From assembly GCF_013403565.1 (NCBI RefSeq), contig NZ_CP058627.1:1426001-1490000 (forward strand): DNA of 64,000 nucleotides, written 5' to 3'. Shown here in pieces: positions 1 through 8,262 of this stretch (the stretch's first letter is position 1; each line of letters opens with the position of its first letter). The translations under genes were made by a program, and so were the position numbers. Below the pieces are notes generated by a model. The model was not told where the DNA came from. It did not search any database and saw only the letters and a program-made list of their open reading frames with translations. Source of the stretch: Chitinibacter bivalviorum. GTDB taxonomy: Bacteria; Pseudomonadota; Gammaproteobacteria; Burkholderiales; Chitinibacteraceae.

Positions 1-1
1 T

Positions 2-1882
2 AAAGAACAGGCAGATGACAAGCGCAAGCTGCTACAGCAAGAGCAACGAATTCAGAGCCTAGAGTCCCACCGTGCGTCCTTAAAGCCAGGTGAGGCATGC
101 CCATTATGCGGCTCTCCTGAACATCCCAGCGTTCAACGCTATCAGCAGCTCGATGTATCGGCCACTGCGCTCGCATTGCAGGAAAAAGACGCAGCACTGC
201 AACAAGCTTTAGAAGGTGGCCAAGCGCTCAAAAGCCAGATCGACCAGCTCACCGGTAGCCTGGCACAGTACCAGCAAGTACTGGCTGGGCTGGTTCATAC
301 TCAACAAGAAATTCAAGTCAAATGGGATGCATCAGCTCCTGCTCTAGAGATAGCAGCAACGGCTTGGCAAGATCCCGAGTTGCTCACACAAGGACTAGAA
401 AACAGTGCTCAGCAGGAAGCCGAGCTCAGAGCTGCACTTGAGCACACCGAGACGGCCCAGCAAGCTTTGATCAAAGCCCGCGAAAACAAGGCTGCTCATG
501 ATGCGCAGCTACAAGCTGCAGATACGCAATTGGCGCTACTTCAGCAAACCTATGATCAAGCTGTCCAGCGCATCAACGAGCTTGAGCAACAAATTGCCAA
601 GGATGCAGCAGCTCAGCAACAAGCTACGATGGCGCTAAGCACCGCCATTAATGATTCAGGTTTTGCTCCCGCCGATGATATGAGTAGCTGGCTGGAAAGC
701 CGCCAGCATGACTGGCAAACTTGGCAGGAAAAGCTACAAGCACTGCAACAACAAGCCAGCAATCTACAAAAGCAACAGCATCGTAGCGAGCAAGCGACTG
801 GCCAGAAAATGGCTTGGCAAACGCGTTGGGAAAAACTGGCGGAACCTATTACACCGCAACGCTTGGACATCACAATCAGTGAATCAATGCTTATACAGTA
901 CACAGCAGAAGTCGAACGACTAACGACGCTAATCGCTACTTTGCAGGGTCAAGAAACGCAATTGGCTGCAGATAGGCAAACCCAGCAGCAAGTTTGCGAA
1001 GCCGCCAAAGCCAATAGGCTGGCGGCATTGGCGCAAAGCCCTTTTGCCGACCAAGCTGCCTTTACGCAAGCTCTGCTACCGACAGAAACCCGTCAACAGC
1101 TACTCGCTATGCGACAACAGCTACATCAAGCACTTGAACGCAGCAAAGCTGTGCAACAAACAGCGTCAGAGGCACTACTCCAACTACAAGTACAAGCCCT
1201 CACCCCGCATGACCTTACCGCGCTAGAGACACAAATCACAGCACTGGATACACAACGTCAAACCATTTCTGCGGAACAAGGTGCGCAACAGGCGCTGTTG
1301 CGCGACGACGCACAGCGCCGAGACAACCAAGCCGCCTTGTTCGAGCAAATTGCCGCGCAAGTTTCAGACGTAGATATCTGGCAACGACTCAATAGCTTGA
1401 TTGGCTCCAAAGAAGGCGACAAATTCCGCAAATTTGCCCAAGGGCTGACACTAGACCACCTGATGCATCTAGCAAACAGGCATCTTGAAAGGCTGCACGG
1501 ACGCTATTTGCTTCAGCGTAAATCTATAGGTGAGCTGGAGTTAGAAATTTCAGACACTTGGCAGGGAGATATAACACGAGATACTCGGACCTTATCCGGA
1601 GGCGAAGGGTTTCTAGTCAGTCTAGCTCTTGCCCTAGCATTATCGGATCTTGTCAGCAATAAGACATCTATTGATTCACTATTCTTGGATGAAGGGTTTG
1701 GCACGTTAGATGGTGAGGCACTCGAAACTGCTCTAGATGCACTAGATACGATGAATGCCAGCGGAAAGACAATAGGAATTATTAGCCATATAGATGTATT
1801 AAAAGAGCGAATATCATTACAAATAAAAATCATCAGATCAAATTACGAAGGAAATTCATCAGTAAATATTCAGCATCAATAA
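2..1882 (+). CDS. sbcC: Exonuclease SbcC, 3' part (5' end outside window)
   Basis: ATP-driven subunit of the SbcCD (Rad50/Mre11-like) nuclease that processes hairpins and DNA ends. The reading frame is open from the first bases, so the gene is cut by the window edge. The zinc-hook motif CPLCGS is encoded at about 98-112. It is followed by a long Gln/Ala-rich coiled coil (the returning arm), then the ABC signature LSGGEGF near 1590 and the Walker B/D-loop run SLFLDEGFGTLDGEAL near 1680. The frame containing the hook continues without a stop to 1882, so a start at the internal TTG (176) is not credible. sbcD would be expected upstream, outside the window. The next gene, 112 bp downstream, is also a hooked ABC ATPase. 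Confidence 0.95.
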   Translation, partial: KEQADDKRKLLQQEQRIQSLESHRASLKPGEACPLCGSPEHPSVQRYQQLDVSATALALQEKDAALQQALEGGQALKSQIDQLTGSLAQYQQVLAGLVHTQQEIQVKWDASAPALEIAATAWQDPELLTQGLENSAQQEAELRAALEHTETAQQALIKARENKAAHDAQLQAADTQLALLQQTYDQAVQRINELEQQIAKDAAAQQQATMALSTAINDSGFAPADDMSSWLESRQHDWQTWQEKLQALQQQASNLQKQQHRSEQATGQKMAWQTRWEKLAEPITPQRLDITISESMLIQYTAEVERLTTLIATLQGQETQLAADRQTQQQVCEAAKANRLAALAQSPFADQAAFTQALLPTETRQQLLAMRQQLHQALERSKAVQQTASEALLQLQVQALTPHDLTALETQITALDTQRQTISAEQGAQQALLRDDAQRRDNQAALFEQIAAQVSDVDIWQRLNSLIGSKEGDKFRKFAQGLTLDHLMHLANRHLERLHGRYLLQRKSIGELELEISDTWQGDITRDTRTLSGGEGFLVSLALALALSDLVSNKTSIDSLFLDEGFGTLDGEALETALDALDTMNASGKTIGIISHIDVLKERISLQIKIIRSNYEGNSSVNIQHQ

Positions 1883-1994
1883 ACACCAAAAAAATCTAAA
1901 ACCACGAAACAACTAAAGCAATTCCACTGCTTGGCTAAGAGCCTAACTAAGCACAGAAAGATATCGATCACTATAAGACTACAAGGACTGAGAT

Positions 1995-4433
1995 ATGATT
2001 AGAAAAATAAAATCTATTAGCAATCTGGGAGTTTTTAAAGGTTTCGAATGGGATACGGAAGTTCGTGAAGAAAATGGAAAAACCACTCCTTTTCAAGATA
2101 TTAATGTGATTTATGGCAGGAACTACTCCGGCAAGACAACTCTTTCACGCATTATACGTGCATTAGAAACGGGTGTATTATCTGATAAATACGAAAATCC
2201 ATCATTCAGCATCACTTTAGATGACAACTCTCAAGTAACACAAGCGGCACTAAAAAATCACACAAAAACCATTCGAGTATTTAATGAAGACTTTATTCGT
2301 GACAATTTACGCTTTATAGTAAACCCTGATGAAAACATTGAATCATTTGCTATCCTTGGTGACGATAACAACAAGATCGAACAAGAAATAGCAGAGCTTG
2401 AATTAGAACTTGGCTCAAACGAAATAGCTAACGAAACAGGACTCTATGCTCAATTGAGTTCAGCCAAAACGGCCAGCGGCATAGCATCACAACAGCATCA
2501 GTCGGCCAAGGATGCCCTAGAAACTCAACTAAGTAGTAAAGCAACAGATAAAAAAATAGGGATAAAATACAAGTCGGAACGCTTTGGCGATCAAAACTAC
2601 ACGATACAGAAGTTGAAGGGAGATATCTCATTAGTTCAAGCTACAGATTATCACCCTCCTTCAGAAGAACAGCTAACACAATACGAAAAACTAATTTTAG
2701 AAACTGCTCTTCAACCAATTCCTCACTTCACGGCACCTAACACTAAATTCCAAAGCCTAGCAGCGCAAACCGAAGTACTTGTCACTAAGAAGATCAGCGA
2801 ATCAAACAAAATTGAAGAATTGGTAAAAAATGCAGTCCTGCACAGATGGGTCAATGAAGGCCGAGCACATCACAAGGACAAATTCAATCAGTGCCTATTT
2901 TGTGACAGTACAATTTCCGCGGACCGCTGGGCAGTACTAGATAAACATTTTGACGAAGAGTCGAATCAGCTTGAGAAAAATATTGATGCACTAATAGTAC
3001 AGATTGAGGACGAAAAAAAATCCATCAGCTCGGCCTTATCGATTGATAAAAATCTTTTCTACTCAAAATATCACCAAGAATTAAGCGATCTGGATATTTC
3101 ATTAAAAGAGGCCATCAAAAATTACACACAATCATTGGATTTGTTAATTTTCCAGCTAACGTATCGAAAAGAAAACATTCTAAGCTCCAGAACTTTTGAA
3201 GCTCCAGTAGAGGCTACAGATCATTTATTATCCATTTGGGATAATTACAAGGCACTTTGCGAGAAATCTGATGGTTATACAACCATGTTGGCTCGCGATC
3301 AGAAATCGGCCAAAGATAAGCTACGTCTAAAGGAAGTTTCAGACTATCTGATCACTATCGAATACGACAAACAACAATCCACCATCGTAGAGTTACAAGG
3401 AAAAAGCACAGAATCAATACAAGCAGTCAGTCAAATCAATGCCAAAGTCCTCGAAAAAACTAACGAGATTGCATCGAAAAAGCGCGAGCTGAACGACGAA
3501 GAGAAAGGTGCGATAAAGGTCAATGAGTATTTGAATAATTTCTTCGGGCATAGATTTCTCAAACTCAAAGCCGAACAGGAACAGGGGGAGGGAGCAAAAC
3601 GAGTACGCTTCGAGGTGATTCGTGACAACAAGAAAGCTCATCACCTAAGTGAAGGTGAATGTAGCCTACTTGCTTTTTGTTACTTTTTGGCAAAGCTCGA
3701 CGATATCGCCACACGAGATACCAAACCAGTCATTTGGATTGACGACCCCATTTCGTCTCTAGATGGGAATCACATCTTTTTTATTTACAGCCTGCTAAAC
3801 ACCGAGATCGTCTCTACCAAAAAATTCTCTCAGCTCTTTATATCAACCCATAATCTTGATTTTCTGAAATACCTTAAGCGCCTTGGCGGAAAATATTCCG
3901 ACAACGATGGCAAACTTAAAGACTATCAAAAGGGTTATTTCGTCGTTGCCCGCAAAGATAGAATATCGACAATTGCGATCATGCCAAAATATCTCAAAGA
4001 GTTTGTCACAGAATTCAATTACCTATTTCAACAAATACATAAGTGCGCATCCATTGAGTCAGTTGACGACACTAATTATGTAATATTTTATAATTTTTCA
4101 AACAATGCCAGAAAATTTTTTGAAATTTATTTGTATTACAAATACCCCGATCAAGGAATGAACGAAGGTACGCTGCGCCTATTTTTTGGTGAAGATAAAA
4201 TCCCTGCGGTGTTAATTGACAGAATCAATAATGAATACTCCCATCTTGCCGGAGTATTTGAGCGTGGAGCAACCCCCGTAGAAGTTCCCGAAATGCAGAG
4301 CGCTGCAAAGCTCATTATTGAACGACTTAAGCAAGACTCCGAGCAATATTCATCGTTGCTTAAGAGCATCGGGGCAACAGAGGCGCCAGCAGTTCAAGAA
4401 GCCACTCTCGCAGAGAAACTGGGAGCTGAATGA
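1995..4433 (+). CDS. RloC/PrrC-like AAA_13 ATPase, candidate anticodon nuclease
   Basis: An 812-residue protein. Walker A is GRNYSGKTTL (41-50). Long coiled-coil stretches flank a CxxC zinc hook, CLFCD (Cys300/Cys303). An LSEGE signature and a WIDDPISSLD Walker B/D-loop follow. The C-terminal region holds Arg706 and Glu710 (RKFFE, spacing of four) and His750 (NEYSH), an arrangement like the Arg-Glu-His set of PrrC and RloC tRNA anticodon nucleases. RloC combines a Rad50-like hook with such a nuclease and is known to be DNA-damage responsive. The ATG at 1995 is preceded by AAGGA. No hsd genes are visible, unlike prrC. It could also be a general AAA_13 ATPase. The RloC assignment rests on domain order and motif spacing, not on a search. 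Confidence 0.7.
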   Translation: MIRKIKSISNLGVFKGFEWDTEVREENGKTTPFQDINVIYGRNYSGKTTLSRIIRALETGVLSDKYENPSFSITLDDNSQVTQAALKNHTKTIRVFNEDFIRDNLRFIVNPDENIESFAILGDDNNKIEQEIAELELELGSNEIANETGLYAQLSSAKTASGIASQQHQSAKDALETQLSSKATDKKIGIKYKSERFGDQNYTIQKLKGDISLVQATDYHPPSEEQLTQYEKLILETALQPIPHFTAPNTKFQSLAAQTEVLVTKKISESNKIEELVKNAVLHRWVNEGRAHHKDKFNQCLFCDSTISADRWAVLDKHFDEESNQLEKNIDALIVQIEDEKKSISSALSIDKNLFYSKYHQELSDLDISLKEAIKNYTQSLDLLIFQLTYRKENILSSRTFEAPVEATDHLLSIWDNYKALCEKSDGYTTMLARDQKSAKDKLRLKEVSDYLITIEYDKQQSTIVELQGKSTESIQAVSQINAKVLEKTNEIASKKRELNDEEKGAIKVNEYLNNFFGHRFLKLKAEQEQGEGAKRVRFEVIRDNKKAHHLSEGECSLLAFCYFLAKLDDIATRDTKPVIWIDDPISSLDGNHIFFIYSLLNTEIVSTKKFSQLFISTHNLDFLKYLKRLGGKYSDNDGKLKDYQKGYFVVARKDRISTIAIMPKYLKEFVTEFNYLFQQIHKCASIESVDDTNYVIFYNFSNNARKFFEIYLYYKYPDQGMNEGTLRLFFGEDKIPAVLIDRINNEYSHLAGVFERGATPVEVPEMQSAAKLIIERLKQDSEQYSSLLKSIGATEAPAVQEATLAEKLGAE

Positions 4434-4600
4434 TGGCGCTTCCAGCCTAAAGTTATGAAAGACGCTAGATGAGTGACATGATGGCATGTCAATAAAAGGG
4501 AGTCTAAAGTTTCAGGTGGTTTAATTTGCAAATTTGAATAGGCAGCCCCTCCTAACCTTGGAGAAATACTACAAGGCTCGGGGGGTATGACCTAAGTAGA

Positions 4601-4625
4601 AAGCCCGCGTAAGCGGGCTTTTCTG
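4601..4625 (+). terminator. Rho-independent terminator after the RloC-like gene
   Basis: AAGCCCGC (4601-4608), GTAA loop, GCGGGCTT (4613-4620), then a T-rich end. It lies 170 bp past the stop of the RloC-like gene. Confidence 0.75.
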
Positions 4626-4631
4626 TGCTGC

Positions 4632-4685
4632 TTTATGTGTCGTCGAATGCAGGCTTATGTGTCGATAATGCAAACTTATCTGTCG
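4632..4685. repeat. Three direct repeats of TTATgTGTCG spaced 21-22 bp
   Basis: TTTATGTGTCG (4632), CTTATGTGTCG (4654) and CTTATCTGTCG (4675) recur at two-helical-turn spacing. This resembles transposase-binding repeats at ends of TnsB/TniA-type elements (inference). No transposase is adjacent. Confidence 0.6.
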
Positions 4686-4729
4686 TTCGACGCTGACCTT
4701 TAATAGCTCCGCAGTCTTTTCAGGAATTT

Positions 4730-4785
4730 ATTCGGAACTTTGGCTACACAAAAATTCGGAACTATGCCTATAAAATTCGGAACTA
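4730..4785. repeat. Three direct repeats of ATTCGGAACT spaced 21-24 bp
   Basis: ATTCGGAACT begins at 4730, 4754 and 4775, usually followed by ATG or TTG. The 382-bp gap between the RloC-like gene and nrdB (4434-4815) holds this array, the TTATGTGTCG array and a terminator, and no gene that I can support. Confidence 0.6.
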
Positions 4786-4815
4786 TGGTAGAACTCACAA
4801 ATTAGAAAAGCAAAA

Positions 4816-5934
4816 TTAATCCCAGCTCAACGCCCCACCCGTCTGATACTCCGTCACCCGAGTCTCAAAGAAATTTTTCTCTTTCTTCAAGTCAATCATT
4901 TCACTCATCCATGGGAATGGATTCGTTACACCAGGGAACAACTCGTTCAGGCCAATTTGCTGCATCCGACGATTGGCGATGAAACGCAGGTATTCTTTAA
5001 ATTGCGCGGCATTCAGACCCAATACGCCGCGTGGCATAGTGTCTTCGGCGTAGGCGTATTCGAGCTCAACGGCTTGCTTGAATAGCTCGACGATTTCGGC
5101 TTTGAATGATTCTGTCCACAATTCTGGGTTTTCCATTTTGATCGTGTTGATCAAGTCGATACCAAAATTGCAGTGCATGGATTCATCGCGCAGGATGTAT
5201 TGGTACTGCTCGGCAGCACCCGTCATTTTGTTTTGACGACCGAGCGCGAGGATTTGTACGAAGCCAACGTAGAAGAACAGGCCTTCCATAATGCAGGCAA
5301 ATACGATGATCGAGCGCAACAGGGCTTGGTCGGTGGCCAAGGTGCCGGTTTTGAACGCGGGGTCGGTCAATACGTCGATAAATGGCATCAGGAAATGATC
5401 TTTATCGCGGATTGATTTGACTTCGTTGTAGGCGTTGAAGACTTCGCCTTCGTCCAGACCCAATGATTCAACAATGTATTGATAAGCGTGGGTGTGAATC
5501 GCTTCGTCAAACGCTTGGCGCAGCAGGAACTGGCGGCATTCTGGCGAGGTGATCTGGCGGTAGGTGCCCAGCACGATGTTGTTGGCTGCGAGGCTGTCGG
5601 CGGTCACAAAGAAGCCCAGATTGCGTTTGACCACGCGCATTTCGTCTTCGGATAACTGGCCGGTTTTCCATTGCTCGATGTCGCGCTGCATGTTCACTTC
5701 TTGCGGCATCCAGTGGTTTGCACACTGGGCGAGGTATTTTTCCCAGGCCCATTTGTGTTTGAATGGCACGAGCTGATTGACGTCGGTGGTGCCGTTGATG
5801 ACGCGTTTGTCATCGGCGGTGATGCGCGGCGGAATGGCGTTGGTGGCCACTTTTGGTGCGGCAGGAATGGCGTTCGCCTGAGCTGGCGCGGGTGCGGCTG
5901 GGCGGTCGAGAACGTCATCGTCAAAACTGAGCAT
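4816..5934 (-). CDS. nrdB: Ribonucleoside-diphosphate reductase beta subunit (class Ia)
   Basis: Makes the diferric-tyrosyl radical used by NrdA to reduce NDPs to dNDPs. The 372 residues match the usual length. Metal-site helices are visible as [19 protein letters not shown] and DESMHCNFG. The first 40 residues are Ala/Pro-rich and probably disordered. The ATG at 5934 has AAAGGA upstream. It lies at the end of a minus-strand row: nrdA, adenine deaminase, lipoprotein, nrdB. So nrdA and nrdB are about 2.3 kb apart with two unrelated genes between them, unlike the adjacent pair of most proteobacteria. No NrdR box was seen directly before nrdB. Confidence 0.95.
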   Translation of the reverse strand: MLSFDDDVLDRPAAPAPAQANAIPAAPKVATNAIPPRITADDKRVINGTTDVNQLVPFKHKWAWEKYLAQCANHWMPQEVNMQRDIEQWKTGQLSEDEMRVVKRNLGFFVTADSLAANNIVLGTYRQITSPECRQFLLRQAFDEAIHTHAYQYIVESLGLDEGEVFNAYNEVKSIRDKDHFLMPFIDVLTDPAFKTGTLATDQALLRSIIVFACIMEGLFFYVGFVQILALGRQNKMTGAAEQYQYILRDESMHCNFGIDLINTIKMENPELWTESFKAEIVELFKQAVELEYAYAEDTMPRGVLGLNAAQFKEYLRFIANRRMQQIGLNELFPGVTNPFPWMSEMIDLKKEKNFFETRVTEYQTGGALSWD

Positions 5935-5978
5935 GGCTACTTTCCTTTTAATACATTTTGAATATGTGCTGGCAATGC

Positions 5979-6563
5979 TTATTGGCTGCCGAGCAGTTGT
6001 TGCTGAATATTGCTGGTGTCGGTGAGTTGATAGCGTTTTTGCAAATCAAACATATCGCGTTTGAATTCGTTGCTAAAAGTCACACTCGATTGAAAATTGA
6101 TATTGAGGTTAAGGCTACCGAGGTAGCTGACCTCACCGGCACGAACGCTAAATTTTTGCTGTACGGGCACATTGAAATATTCGCTGGTATCAAAACCCAG
6201 CATCGAATTGCTGTGGCGAGACCAGCTTCCCGTAATATTGCTCACCGTGTATTCACCCGCAGGCAAACTCAGCAAGTACACTCGACCTGCGGGGCTAGGC
6301 TCGCTACCTGGTGCGTTAATGATGTCGGTCATGATCCGTGCATAGAGGTAATTGGCCCCTTGCGCGCCTTGCACAAATACCGTGGCGTCGCTGGTGTCAC
6401 GGTCGAGTGATTGCAGGCTCATCGACATAAGCACCACGCCATTGCCTGGGATAGGTGCAATGCGGCCTTGAACAATCTGCTCGGCGGCCCGCTTTTGCCC
6501 TGTCATTGTGCTGCTACATGCGGCGAGCATCAGGACGAAAACCAGACTCAACATCCGTTTCAT
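5979..6563 (-). CDS. Predicted outer-membrane lipoprotein, unknown function
   Basis: A protein of 194 residues starting MKRMLSLVF, with a lipobox LAAC at about residues 16-19, so it is probably lipid-anchored. I chose the ATG at 6563 because it gives the signal peptide and is preceded by GGAGG. The longer frame to 6650 would overlap the adenine deaminase gene. The body looks beta-rich ([20 protein letters not shown]). It starts 13 bp after the deaminase stop, so co-transcription is likely, and nrdB follows 45 bp later. I recognise no family; the function is unknown. Confidence 0.75.
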   Translation of the reverse strand: MKRMLSLVFVLMLAACSSTMTGQKRAAEQIVQGRIAPIPGNGVVLMSMSLQSLDRDTSDATVFVQGAQGANYLYARIMTDIINAPGSEPSPAGRVYLLSLPAGEYTVSNITGSWSRHSNSMLGFDTSEYFNVPVQQKFSVRAGEVSYLGSLNLNINFQSSVTFSNEFKRDMFDLQKRYQLTDTSNIQQQLLGSQ

Positions 6564-6576
6564 GTAAAGCCTCCGA

Positions 6577-7602
<1,026 letters not shown>

Positions 7603-7720
7603 TTAGTTTTAAGCAAAAACACGCTGGCAGCGTTAATCGGCCTCGCTGTACACCATGTACTATCATCGGCCTCATGCCTTGCCAGCGCGCTTTTGCGCCA
7701 ATATATTCAATCGGGATCAC

Positions 7721-7759
7721 CGATATTTAAGATGACTCGACGAACCATCTTAAATATCG
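7721..7759. repeat. Inverted repeat CGATATTTAAGATG
   Basis: Perfect 14-bp arms (7721-7734 and 7746-7759) around an 11-bp loop. A related palindrome lies about 400 bp away at 8126-8166. Confidence 0.8.
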
Positions 7760-7778
7760 GCGCCGCCATGCGGCACCG

Positions 7779-7828
7779 AGGTATATCAATACAAGCCAAA
7801 CCCGGCATTATCTACAGACCTATACCCA
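7779..7828. repeat. 50-bp GGTATAT palindromic repeat, copy 1
   Basis: Starts AGGTATATC and ends CCTATACCCA; exactly 50 bp. It lies between two other palindromes in the gap upstream of the deaminase gene. Confidence 0.65.
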
Positions 7829-8125
7829 CATTAGCAGCAAGATGGTGGGTTACGTCCTTCGGCCTAACCCACCCTACGGCAGCGCCGCGATGATTGGGCT
7901 GGGGCTTTTATCCACGTGTAGCGAAAACCGCGGCGAGGAGAGAGACAAACAGTTTCACCGTTTGGCTCACGACGAAGCAAGGGCAGCGCGGAGCGCTTTT
8001 CGCCCGGGTCGCCTTTCTTTGCGTACTTACTTTGGCGAGGCAAAGAAAGTACGTCCCCCGCGGAAGGCGGCAACTCCAGTCAAGAGAACCGCTTCAAATT
8101 CAATTAGCCAATACTCTTCCATCTC

Positions 8126-8166
8126 GCGATATTTAAAATAACTGCCACAATCATTTTAAATATCGC
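8126..8166. repeat. Inverted repeat GCGATATTTAAAAT
   Basis: Perfect 14-bp arms (8126-8139 and 8153-8166). It shares the half CGATATTTAA with the palindrome at 7721, so the two bracket a segment of about 450 bp. Confidence 0.8.
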
Positions 8167-8186
8167 TACCGAATAGCGGCAGCGAT

Positions 8187-8236
8187 GGGTATCTCTTGCA
8201 AAAGCAATCAGCAGAACTAGGTCAAGCAAATACCTA
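8187..8236. repeat. 50-bp GGTATAT palindromic repeat, copy 2
   Basis: Starts GGGTATCTCT and ends CAAATACCTA; exactly 50 bp. Its right end is part of the nrdA terminator palindrome. Confidence 0.6.
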
Positions 8237-8252
8237 ATTAGGTATTTGCTTG
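8223..8252 (-). terminator. 30-bp perfect palindrome, probable nrdA terminator
   Basis: CAAGCAAATACCTAA is followed directly by its reverse complement. It begins 10 bp past the nrdA stop codon. T-tracts are weak, so it may act as a stem-loop end rather than a classical terminator. Confidence 0.5.
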
Positions 8253-8262
8253 AAGCCCATGA

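Noticed and set aside
176..1882. sbcC start at TTG 176
   Set aside because: The frame is open upstream and encodes the conserved zinc hook before this codon, so the gene is simply cut by the window edge.
7842..8141. Small ORFs on both strands in the nrdA-deaminase gap
   Set aside because: They lie within repeated hairpin sequences, overlap each other on both strands and have no ribosome site or plausible protein.
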